Shown here: positions 46,201 to 55,600 of the stretch, in pieces
Layout: every line of letters starts with the position of its first letter
Position numbering within the stretch: position 1 is the stretch's first letter
From: Cordylochernes scorpioides
Lineage: Eukaryota > Arthropoda > Arachnida > Pseudoscorpiones > Chernetidae
Assembly: GCA_030710605.1 (NCBI GenBank)
Contig: CP092863.1
Span: forward strand, 142,010,580 to 142,074,579
Direction: 5' to 3'
Length of the DNA: 64,000 nucleotides
Position numbers and translations under genes: made by a program
Notes under the pieces: generated by a model
Databases searched by the model: none
The model's input: the letters and a program-made list of their open reading frames with translations, nothing else
What the model was told of the DNA's origin: nothing

Positions 46201-49200
46201 ATAGTTTTTTTTTAACATATAGGGGTTGTATTTTGTATTTTAGAAAATTATTTCTATTTTTTTAGCTCAAAAAAGCATGCTTTTTCATTGCCGAATCCAG
46301 CGGTTGGTCTATTTTTGAAGCTTTTTAATGAAAACTGGTTTTGTACATTAATTTTTTGGTAATAATATTATGATTTTAGTTTTTTAAAATCTTTTTAAAC
46401 ATATCTGAAGGTTATTTTGAATAAAAAATTTAAAAATTTTGAACATATAGGGGTTGTATTTTGAATTTTAGAAAATTATTTCTATTTTTTAGCTCAAAAA
46501 AGCATGCTTTTTCATTGCCGTATCCAGCGGTTGGTCTATTTTTGAAGCTTTTTAATGATAACTGGTTTTGTACATTAATTTTTGGTAATATATATAATAT
46601 TATAATTTTAGTTTTTTTAAATCTTTTTAACATATCTGAAGGTTATTTTGAATAAAAAATTTAAAAATTTTGATTTTTACCTCAAAAAGACGGAAATTTT
46701 TATGCTTTGTTTAGAAATTGCTGGTTTTGAAGCTTTTGTTATTAATCTCAATCTAAATTTTTTTTCAGAATATGCCATACAGTTTATTTATTATATTTTC
46801 TACATATATGGGTTGTATCTAAAAAATAGGTTATTTATATTTTTAAATAAACAAGGGATTTCTTTTACGGATTCATTTATTTGTCTTTTTGAAGTCCTTT
46901 TTCAAAATTTTTTTAAAGATATTTTAATTTAATTTGATTAAATATTTTATATTTAGATTATTTATAGTTTTTTTTTAACATATAGGGGTTGTATTTTGAA
47001 TTTTAGAAAATTATTTCTATTTTTTAGCTCAAAAAAGCATGCTTTTTCATTGCCGTATCCAGCGGTTGGTCTATTTTTGAAGCTTTTTAATGATAACTGG
47101 TTTTGTACATTAATTTTTTGGTAATATAATATTATGATTTTAGTTTTTTAAAATCTTTTTAACATATCTGAAGGTTATTTTGAATAAAAAATTTAAAATT
47201 TTGATTTTTACCTCAAAAAGACAGGAAATTTTTATGCTTTGTTTAGAAATTGCTGGTTTTGGAAGCTTTTGTTATTAATCTCAATCTAAATTTTTTTTCA
47301 GAATATGCCTCGCCACAGCCGACGTTTACTTGGTAGGAATACGGCTGCTTCCAGAAGATATAGGAATGCTAGAGCTATTGAGACACCACTTCAAAGTGAG
47401 ACGCGTCGTGCGCTTCGCCGTCTTAGGTATTCTGAAGCCCGCGTCGCAGCTACACAAACTATGCAAGTTCCTGTTCAGCGTATTCAGCTTTGGACTCATA
47501 AGCCTTTTTCAGGTTTGCAGTATAATGCCCATATTGATTATAAAGCTGATTCATCTGTCGATATAGGCCAAATGTCTCGGGTATGCCAAACTTAAAACTA
47601 TATATTCAAATTATTCTACTTAGCTCACGAACAGCGCCCTCTATCAAAGATTAGATTAAATTAGGCTGATGCAAACAAATAGATAATGCTAATAACAAAC
47701 AATTATAAAAAAAAATCTTATCTGAATATATATCACTCGGGTAGATATGCACACGGGTCAATCCCGGGGCGAAGCCCGGGCCATTCGTCTAGTATATATA
47801 TATAGATGGAAATTTTGCCGGGAGGAAATTGATCTAAAGAGACAAGGGTCGCCTCTCCCGTCAAAATAGACGTCTAAAACCAGACGCCATCTATTGACCG
47901 TCGCCGCAACTAGTGGCCTCGGGTCGGTGACAAAGGCACAACACCAGCTTTGGCAAACTGAAAAGCATCCATTTATATTTTAGCCATAGATTTGGCCCAG
48001 TCACTTTGCCAGTTAAATACCTCTTTGGCAGATTGTCAAGATTCCATTAGATCCCTTGTGGATCTCATGGAATAAAGTCCGCCCTAGACTGACGAGGGCC
48101 ATTAGCCCGAAACCATGGTCTCTAGGTGGATGCTTTTCAGTTTGCCAAAGCTGGTGTTGTGGCTTTGTCACCGACCCGAGGCCGCTAGTTGCGGCGACGG
48201 TCAATAGATGGCGTCTAGTTTTGAGGGGAGAGGCGACCTTTGTCTCTATATATATATATATATATAGTTAAACCTGTCTAAAGCGCCCCCTCTTGGACTC
48301 ACCAAAATAGGGTGCTATAGAGAGGGGGTGCTATAGACAGGTTACTTTTAATGTAAATCGCATTGTACTACATATTTAAAATCAGGCGCTATTTAGAAGG
48401 AGCGCTAAAGACAGGTTTAACTGTATATATATATATATATGTTGTACAGGCCATGATATTCATGATGGGTAGAAGTTAGCGACTGCTTTTACTGTAATTG
48501 CAGCTCATGTCTACATATGTGAAAAGCAGTTTGACTTTGCCACTTACAAATGTACACTTGCACATACAAAAACCTACCTTAACCAGCTCAATAGCTCTAG
48601 GAGAGAAGTCACAAGCGTAAACAAAGGGTTTGTAGCCTTCCTCTATAAGTGGGAAGATAAAGTTCCCCACTCCACAGCCCACCTCCAACAAACATGGCCG
48701 CACATCGCTGTCTTCTTCATCCTGCATCACAACAGTCATTTATGATAAATCATAATTTGGATTATAGCTACAAGAAAATAAGACCAAATACAAATAAATT
48801 AATAGTGTGTGACGTTCTGGTAACATCATTATTACCATTTTTATTCTTTTGCTTCTGATGATGATCTTATGAAGATGGTAACAATGATGTTACCGAAACA
48901 TCACACACTATTAAATTTGGATTTATTTTCTTGTATCTATAATGACATTAAAAAAATAATAAAACTTTCATACTGATAATGATACAGCACAATTTGGATT
49001 TTATATCATAAACATAAGGTAATAAGACAAAATCCAAATAAATAAATAGTGTGACGTTTCGGTAACAATGCTGTTACTGAAATGTTACACACTATTTATT
49101 TATTTGGATTTGGTCTTATTACCTTGTGTTTCATACAGATTGGTAAAAAAAAGTACCCCACACAAAAATATCTTATTCAAAAATTAATTTAAAATTTTAA

Positions 49201-50367
49201 AATATTTTTCTTTTTTTATTGGAAAAGCATGTGCAGGTGAATATTTGTTTTTTAAACAGTTTGTATTTTTTCATTTGACATTATTAAGCCAGTTGAAGTG
49301 ATGAGCTGGCAGACTCTCTGGCAAAGGCTGGAGCTCTTGGCCTACCTGAAGCAAGAGAATCCACCACCCAACTAGACGAAAGAGACCTCCTCCGTACCAT
49401 CAAAACCCAATGCCTGCAGGAATGGAAATCTGATGCTGCACATGACTGGTACAGAGGAGGGACAAGCACCGGTTCTGTCCTCCCAAGAGAACAACAGTCT
49501 TTGATTTCCAGACTTAAGTCTGGTCATCTACGGACAATGACTTTCCAGAATGGTTGCAAGGTTTTCCTACTATGTACTAAGTGCAATTCTCAGCCTGCAA
49601 CCCCAAGACATATTATTGACTGTATTGACTCATCCATTGATGAGCTCTACTCTTCCCCGGCAGATACCCTCAAAAATCTCAAGCTTTACAAGCTTGATAC
49701 CTTAGTGTGATTGAGTGGAGATAAGAAAGAAGAAGAGAAGAAGCCAGTTGAAGAGCTTCTTTGCTTGAAAGCTTGCTTTTCTAATAAATATATATATATA
49801 TATGTATTGTTAAATTTTTAATTCATTTTTTAATAAATTTTTATAAGATTACTTAATGTATGTGTGTGTGAATTCAAAATATCTTAAAGAGATGTATATA
49901 ATATACTTTTGCATCTGATATATGTGGTTATATATTTGGGTTATAGGATACATAAATGAGAGGTTTTGCGACAAGCTCCCTGGTTTCTTAACCCTGAACT
50001 AATATCAAACTAACCTTAACTAATCAAACCTTATAATAGATTGTAAACATTTTACACTATATTAGGGTTAGTAAAGCAGGCAACTAGTTTCTAGACTTCA
50101 AAGTGAAGTGGTATCATATTAAAATATAAAAGTAAAGTTTACCTCTAAATTGATATCCAATTCGAATTCCCTGTTTGTCCAATGTCTATCTTTAAAAAAG
50201 CGCGTTTCATTTCGTTTGTAAAACAGGTCCCAATTCTTTTTAGCTTCTATCTCTAATTTGTTTTGTTTAAATTCCGATACCAATTTGGTATCTCTTTCTA
50301 GAGTCTCGACTTCTTGTTGATTAAGAGAACGTGCTTCATGCTGATATTTGTCACTTGTTTCATTCAT
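37147..50367 (-). CDS. METTL6: METTL6, tRNA N3-methylcytidine methyltransferase (4 exons)
   Basis: Exons 50143-50367, 48578-48721, 43582-43897 and 37147-37286 join with phases 0, 0, 1 and GT-AG introns, giving 274 residues against about 284 in human METTL6. Family knowledge: it methylates C32 of serine tRNAs using S-adenosylmethionine, together with seryl-tRNA synthetase. Seen here: [10 protein letters not shown] (44-53), FFKDRHWT (57-64), SAM-binding motif [10 protein letters not shown] (87-96), CDFSPRAIE (about 113-121), [32 protein letters not shown], and the C-terminal [18 protein letters not shown], which separates METTL6 from METTL2 and METTL8. All key motifs are intact, so the gene looks functional. 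Introns hold a LINE, a Helitron, foldbacks and SINEs. Confidence 0.95.
37350..37860. mobile_element. F2 MITE pair interrupted by a SINE
   Basis: MITE arms at 37360-37389 and 37705-37745 are split by a SINE; a second partial MITE follows at 37780-37855. It lies at the 3' end of METTL6 intron 3. Confidence 0.75.
37390..37704 (+). mobile_element. tRNA-derived SINE inside F2 MITE
   Basis: Plus-strand full-length copy. The flanking near-duplication actaaatac/actaaatcc is MITE sequence, so the SINE is younger than the MITE. Confidence 0.85.
38034..41586 (-). pseudogene. LINE copy 1 ORF2: endonuclease and reverse transcriptase
   Basis: In order on the minus strand: WNINGF (about 41310), [12 protein letters not shown] (about 40920), [69 protein letters not shown] (about 39230), and a C-terminal CGLCGSQ ... 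H ... C zinc-binding-like tail. Frameshifts near 41240-41060, 40100, 39700 and 38750 break it. The first codons follow the ORF1 TAG in the same frame (CAG GCA). Confidence 0.9.
41587..42284 (-). pseudogene. LINE copy 1 ORF1
   Basis: A hydrophobic stretch, then AGI-EQNPGP (a one-base insertion splits the motif near 42275), a coiled-coil segment, and an RRM-like domain starting [12 protein letters not shown] and ending in [12 protein letters not shown] with TAG at 41587-41589. The domain order equals that of the intact copy at 51658. Confidence 0.85.
43054..43578. repeat. 23-bp minisatellite, copy B
   Basis: Same unit as at 340-1371, about 23 units. It starts three bases into METTL6 intron 3. 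Confidence 0.93.
43582..43897 (-). CDS. METTL6: METTL6 exon 3
   Basis: 316 bases, acceptor ctctgtggtccag, donor GTGAGT. It encodes [10 protein letters not shown] to YYFPK plus one base, covering the central and C-terminal parts of the methyltransferase fold. The intron that follows opens directly into the minisatellite. Confidence 0.95.
44026..44525. mobile_element. Foldback element F1 (in duplication copy B)
   Basis: Counterpart of 1820-2309; arms meet near 44275. It lies in METTL6 intron 2. A lone F1 arm follows at 44641-44890. Confidence 0.85.
44641..44890. mobile_element. F1 single arm
   Basis: One arm of the foldback, oriented like the left arm, without its partner. Confidence 0.75.
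45237..47792 (+). mobile_element. Non-autonomous Helitron with verified ends
   Basis: Starts TC (tctatattaataaaatgg) and ends with a GC-rich hairpin, a short spacer and CTAG, between A and T. The paralogous block at 2560-2580 has the same flanks joined without it (gacatata then tatatatagatgg), so both ends are fixed by an empty site. 2,556 bases, very AT-rich, with internal repeats (45480/45650; 46210/46450/46970) and the first part of a Helitron protein near the 3' end. It sits in METTL6 intron 2. Confidence 0.93.
47305..47595 (+). pseudogene. Helitron Rep/helicase protein, N-terminal fragment
   Basis: Opens [18 protein letters not shown], an Arg-rich start typical of metazoan Helitron proteins, and runs to [18 protein letters not shown] and [10 protein letters not shown], where a stop follows. 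In complete proteins the next residues would begin a Cys-rich zinc region and the Rep domain; none of that is present. It is a relic of the autonomous parent. Confidence 0.75.
47800..48250. mobile_element. Foldback element F3, complete
   Basis: Arms of about 150 bases (gtcgcctctcccgtc, ccatctattgaccgtcgccg on the left, the complement ending gggagaggcgacc on the right) around a central unique part. No coding capacity. Confidence 0.88.
48267..48426. mobile_element. MITE F4
   Basis: Terminal inverted repeats starting agttaaacctgtct with agcgc inside, about 160 bases, in a TATA-rich target. Confidence 0.75.
48440..48570 (-). mobile_element. SINE fragment next to METTL6 exon 2 donor
   Basis: Minus-strand body portion (gtacaggccatgat, gtgaaaagcagtttgac) ending within about ten bases of the GT at 48576-48577. 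Confidence 0.75.
48578..48721 (-). CDS. METTL6: METTL6 exon 2 (SAM-binding motif)
   Basis: 144 bases, phase 0 at both ends, acceptor gtgatgcag and donor GTAGGT. It encodes [20 protein letters not shown] through [12 protein letters not shown], the glycine-rich loop and the acidic strand end that hold S-adenosylmethionine. Confidence 0.95.
48755..48945. mobile_element. Foldback MITE F2
   Basis: Arms agtgtgtgacgttctggtaac and complement, with a short insert around tgatgatgatcttatg. It lies in METTL6 intron 1. Confidence 0.8.
48985..49132. mobile_element. Foldback MITE F2
   Basis: Arms ataaggtaataagac and complement around gacgtttcggtaacaatgct. It lies in METTL6 intron 1. Confidence 0.85.
49299..49740 (+). 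mobile_element. 5'-truncated RNase H type LINE with 13-bp target duplication
   Basis: Perfect duplication aagccagttgaag (49286-49298, 49741-49753). One open frame (49300-49710) reads [14 protein letters not shown], the end of an RNase H domain, then [35 protein letters not shown] and a stop. The 3' end is followed by a gaagaag-type tail. It is unrelated to the 51.6-kb LINE, which lacks RNase H. It lies antisense in METTL6 intron 1. Confidence 0.9.
50143..50367 (-). CDS. METTL6: METTL6 exon 1
   Basis: 225 bases from ATG to a GTAAAC donor. It encodes 75 residues with [20 protein letters not shown] and [13 protein letters not shown], matching the N-terminal helix region of the family. The ATG at 50367 is the first in frame that keeps family length; nothing upstream suggests an earlier start. 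Confidence 0.93.
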
Positions 50368-51555
50368 TGAATTTAATATATTAATATATGATAAAAATAT
50401 ATATATAGATATAAAACTTCGATTGAGAAAACTATGTTAATTTATGAAAAAACGTTTATTTTTATTTGATGTTGTTTACTATAAACAGAGTTGCTTTTTC
50501 AACGAAAATATTTATAATAAATAATTGACAAAAATAGGCTAAGCTCCTTGAGTTGATGTCGTTCAAACGCGCTAATAAAACGAATAAAAATAAATTAATT
50601 TATATTGTGGCAGAATTAGAATTTGGGTGAAGCGGCAGCTCAAGCCTTTCTAAACCCCCCCCCCCCCCCCCCCCCCTGATCAACCTTAATTCTTGTTGTC
50701 CATTGTCCCCATAACACCATAACATAGGGTTAAAGGATTTGTTAGGTTTCCGATATTTAAATGAGAACATCCGACCACGAACAGATCTGACCATAGCAAT
50801 GCAGGGATATCTTGTAAGAGCTGGTTCTCTCACTTGGATCTGGAGGGCACAAAGGTTCAAATAGACATAGTCTAAAGTTTGGCTTTGGATGACGCTCTTG
50901 TAGGAGCCTGATGGAGAAAGAGAGTCCTATTATTTAAATTATAAATATTTTATTATTTATTTATTTCGTCTCAATTTACAGGTGTTACATTCAAGCACAG
51001 CTCGCGAGTCACCTTGTCCAGGCTATTTACACTTGACGAGTTGGTGGAGTAAAGGTGGTCTCCGACCTTGCAGGAGGGAATATTTTATTATTTTTATTGG
51101 GTAAAATATAAATAATCATCAGTGTTTTCAATTTTAATTCTGAAATTGTTAAAACACTAGCTATTTAAAACTAAATTTTAAATTTTTACTCTTCTTCTTT
51201 GCAGACTTCATAATGAATACAAATATATATATGAAGGCTTTTCTCATTGTAAGAATATATTTTGTAATTTTAAAATGTATAGGAATATATGTCTTAAGTA
51301 ATAAAGGCTTTTGTGTGTGCTAATTAGCTAATTAAATTAATAATACATCTGAATATAAGTTGTGTGAGAGAGAATTAAACATTTTAGTGTCAAAAATTAG
51401 CTAATTTTTGATAGCAAACCGCAAGTAATATGGAAATTAAGAATTAAGTAGCGATTCTTACTAATTCAAAGGATGATATACAACTCCAAAAATCAATAAT
51501 AGGAACTTTTTTTACATAAAAATGTGCTAAAGGGCTACCCATAGTCATTAAAAAC
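50368..51555. other. Intergenic between METTL6 and the LINE
   Basis: Contains the METTL6 promoter side, a run of 22 C (50655-50676), and unassigned GC-richer stretches at 50600-50890 and 50960-51085. The minus-strand open frame at 50600-50860 is not recognisable. Confidence 0.5.
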
Positions 51556-51657
51556 AGATTCGCCGCTAGGTGGCCGGACAATAAACAACACGTGCAGCAC
51601 CGCTCCGGTAAATATAGTTTATATTACTAATATTTCAGTGTATATTTGCCTTATACT

Positions 51658-52617
51658 ATGAAAGGGATAATACTGTCACTCTTAGTACTCGTGTTATGCA
51701 ACAATAAATATGCAAATTTACTCAAGGTAACGCACTATGCAAAAAACTCAGTACGAAGGGATAATGATAGACAATGTGGCCTAAATATAAACTTACCATC
51801 TGGGAATATATCTGGTAACCAAAAAAGACTGCTATGTATCATTCTGGCTCTATTATTTATCTCAGGCATTGAACAAAACCCAGGCCCCCCAACCAAAAAG
51901 CAAACTACTTTGACTGCGTCAGTACACTCAGGAGAGAGAGAATCAATAGATGGCGAGCTAAAAATGCTAATCTTGAACATGGCGACGGAAATAAAGAGTC
52001 TAGGAGAGAGAATTGACATCAGACTTACCAAAATAGAGACTCGAATGGACGATTGGGATAAGCGATTCTGCAATATAGAGGAGAAGCTAACCAAATGTAT
52101 AGAGTCTCAACAGGCTACCGAAAAACTGGCTTCATGTAATTCGTTAAAGGTAAATGAACTGGAGGCTAGAGTCGAATTTTTTGAGACGAGACTGCGTGAG
52201 CCCAATCTAGTGTTCTATGGTATTGAGAGGGAGGGTGACGAAAATCAGGCAGATTGCAACTTAAAGATTCAAAACATAATTAGAGATAAAATGGAAATCG
52301 GAGATGATATAAAAATAACAAAATGTCACCGACTTTCACGCGGATCCAATGCACCAGTTCTTGTTGTGGTGCCTGATTATGCTGATAGAGCAAAAATATT
52401 TAAAAATGCCTACAAACTCAGAGATACTAAAATTTCGATAAGTAAAGATTATAGTAAAAATGTTAGAGAGCAACGGCGCATCCTAATTGCAAAAAGGAAA
52501 GAATTGGGTGAAAGGGGAATAAAATCGAAGTTGAGAGATAACAAGCTTTTGGTAAATGATAAAGTCTGTAAAGTGATGAATGGCCAAGTTGTTGATAGCA
52601 CAGGAGTTGCTATATAG
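51658..52617 (+). CDS. LINE ORF1 protein with 2A-like motif
   Basis: 319 residues ending in TAG. Residues 2-18 and about 55-69 are hydrophobic; GIEQNPGP at 70-77 follows at once. Next come a coiled-coil stretch (about 100-175), an RRM-like domain (NLVFYGIEREGDE, ITKCHRLSRGSNAPVLVV, LRDTKISISKDYS) and a basic C-terminus (REQRRILIAKRKELGERG, KSKLRDNKLLVNDK). ORF1 proteins of this type bind the element RNA and form trimers. The motif resembles 2A peptides that make ribosomes skip the Gly-Pro bond, but Gly stands where Asp is usual. The first ATG, at 51658, starts the hydrophobic segment. Confidence 0.9.
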   Translation: MKGIILSLLVLVLCNNKYANLLKVTHYAKNSVRRDNDRQCGLNINLPSGNISGNQKRLLCIILALLFISGIEQNPGPPTKKQTTLTASVHSGERESIDGELKMLILNMATEIKSLGERIDIRLTKIETRMDDWDKRFCNIEEKLTKCIESQQATEKLASCNSLKVNELEARVEFFETRLREPNLVFYGIEREGDENQADCNLKIQNIIRDKMEIGDDIKITKCHRLSRGSNAPVLVVVPDYADRAKIFKNAYKLRDTKISISKDYSKNVREQRRILIAKRKELGERGIKSKLRDNKLLVNDKVCKVMNGQVVDSTGVAI

Positions 52618-52620
52618 CAA
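52615..52620 (+). promoter_or_regulatory. Candidate stop-codon readthrough site (TAG CAA)
   Basis: ORF1 ends TAG, and the next codon, CAA, begins an uninterrupted stretch in the same frame through ORF2. There is no ATG between here and the endonuclease core. The other copy has TAG CAG at 41584-41589. CA(A/G) after TAG is part of a known leaky context. Confidence 0.6.
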
Positions 52621-55600
52621 AAACCTTGTAGAAACAATTGTGTAAATAGAAGAAATACGACATCAAAATCACAAATTAATTCTCCGCCCCATAATCAAAT
52701 AACGGAAAGTTACTACGACATAAATACATGTAAATATGATTCTCAAGACGATGACAATGCAAATTTTTCTGAAAATTCGCGAGACATCGCCGAAAAAATA
52801 ATATGTTGGAATATAAATGGTTTCTATAGGATTCTTTCGATATTTCCACTCCTCGAGCACATAAAGAACTACGAAATTTTTGCTCTACTTGAAACATGGT
52901 GCCTGAACAGGACTAACATAACACTAAAAGATTATCAAATTATCGAATTACCTGCCACCAAAGAATCTGGAAGGGGAAGAGGGTCAGGGGGTATAATTGT
53001 CGGTTTTAGGGAAGGCGGGAAATATAGAGTAGAGAGTTCTGAAAAGGATGGCACTTGGTTATCTATTTTCTTATCAACAAACACAAGAGCCCCTCAACAT
53101 GTTATCTGTTTAATATTTGTATACCTTCCTCCAAACCAAATACAGCTGCATAACTTAGATAAGCTGTTTACATACATTCAAAAGCAAATAGCAGATGGAA
53201 AAGAAATTATTTTACTTGGAGATTTAAACATCAGAACTGGGAAGTTGGGAGGACTACACAATCCACTTAATTTCCAGCTCCCTCTAACATCGGAAAGAAG
53301 GGCTAAAGATCATATAATATCATCTCTGTCTAATAAACTTCTTGATTTCCTGGAAGATAATTCTTTGACAATAGTTAATGGAAGATCTAGAGGTGATAAA
53401 GATGGAGATTTTACATACATATCCGAAAGAGGCTCTTCAACTATTGACTATTGCATACTCTCACAGGGTTCACTACAAATTTTACTGGACTTCAAAGTCG
53501 ATGACCAACTGTACTCAGACCACCATCCTTTGGTTTTAACGATAAAAGGCCAAAACTTCAATGAGAAAAAAACCAAACGGGAAGATTATAATATTACGAG
53601 ATATAGATGGTCAGCCGATGGACTCGCAACGTTTAAAATGAAACTGGAAGAATTGCGGGAAAAAAACATACCAGCCTCCGATGACCTTGTATACACTTTC
53701 AATCAGCGAATTTTGGAAGCAATGTCATCTGCAAAAATAACCTACTCAATTAAGGGCGGCCCCAGGAAATCTAAGCCGTGGTTCGATAAGGACTGCTATG
53801 ATATGAAAAAACTGGCAAAAGAAAGTCTGAAGAAATATCGTAAAACAAATAGATTGGAAGACAGAGAATGTTATGCTTCTTCCAGAAAGAAATATCTTGC
53901 TTTATTGGATCTAAAAAGGAAAGGCTTTGATAATGAAAAACAGGAAATACTCAGAAATGCTAAAGACTCAAAGACCTTCTGGAAAACTATTGCGCTCTAC
54001 AAAAGCACATCTATAATCCAAGGAGAAATATCTATACAGGACTGGCTGAACTTTTACCGCGAACTAATGACTACAGAGAAAAATTTGAGAATTTGTAATT
54101 TACATAATGTGATTTCTCAGAACGATCCTATATTGGACTCAGAGATAACCAATGCAGACATATACAAGGAGATAGCTGGTTTGAGGAGTAACAAGGCATG
54201 CGGGCCCGATGGCATCCCCAATGAAGTATTAAAAACACTCCCTGATTCGTACATACTGCTGTTGAAACAACTCTACAATAGTGTTATGACGACTGGAAAA
54301 TACCCAGCAATTTGGACTAATTCCACTATACACCCAATCTTTAAAAACGGTTATAAGAACAGCCCCTCCAACTACCGAGGTATTGCACTGATTAGCAATG
54401 TATCAAAGCTTTTCACATCAATCCTAAGATCACGACTGGAGGAATGGGTCGAAGGAAGAAGGGTTATACCCGAAAACCAAGCGGGATTTAGAAAAGAAAG
54501 ATCATGTATTGACCACATATTTACACTAACTACTTTAATCCAACTATCATTAAGAAAAAAGAGGGGAAAACTATATGTCTTTTTTGTCGATCTAAGGAAG
54601 GCATTTGATACTGTACCCCACTCACTACTTTGGAAAAAACTTTACAACCTAGGCATAAGTTACCAATTCATAAGTACGATCAAAAGTTACTACGAACAAG
54701 CAACTATAGCTATCAGATGGAAGGGATCATTTACGGAAAGTATTAAGATAAACTCGGGAGTCCTCCAGGGAGAACCACTTTCCCCACTGCTATTTATATT
54801 ATTTATCACGGACTTAATCGAAATTTATAATAACTCAGACCTGCCGAGTGTAAATTTGCCAGAATTTGGAGATATCCATTTATTGCTGTACGCCGACGAC
54901 ATAGCAATTATAGGTGAGTCCAGGATAAACCTCCAAAAGAAGATCAAAATACTGAAAGAATATCTCGATGAGAACTTAATGACACTAAATGAGTCCAAGT
55001 CAAAGATTATGGTGTTCCGTAATGGAGGTAAACCCTCAAATAAGGATAGATGGTTCTGGAATGATAAACCCATAGCAATAACTTCAAGATATACATACTT
55101 GGGATTCCCTCTGACACCAACAATAACAACTACTCACCCGGCAAATTACTTTAAAGGAAAAGCACTTACAGCAATTAACGCCACACACCCAATATTAATA
55201 AAATCAAAAGCAAAGTCAATAAATTTATCAATCAAACTCTTTGATACAATAGTGAGAGCTGTCCTGACGTATGCCGCTCCATTATGGGCAACAGAGCATA
55301 AAGACTTACTGGACAATATACAAGACATATTTATCCGTAGGTTCCTGAATCTGCCCAGATACACTCCAGGTTACCTAATCAGATTAGAAACCGGTCGTAT
55401 CTCATTGAGTGTAACAGCCTTAAAATTAACCCTGAAGTATTGGCTGCGGGTGTTGAATATGAGCAGTGACAGATTGCCACGTATATGTTTTAATAGAACA
55501 CGGGAACTCTCTAATGCTTCGGGCACACCCATCGGTTTCATTAAAAAGCTCACTAATCTGCTTAACGATAATGGATCCCCTGCACTTGTTTCCTGTGATG

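Noticed and set aside
50600-50860. Minus-strand 86-codon frame
   Set aside because: Includes translation of a 22-base C run as poly-Gly; no recognisable domain, so no gene was called.
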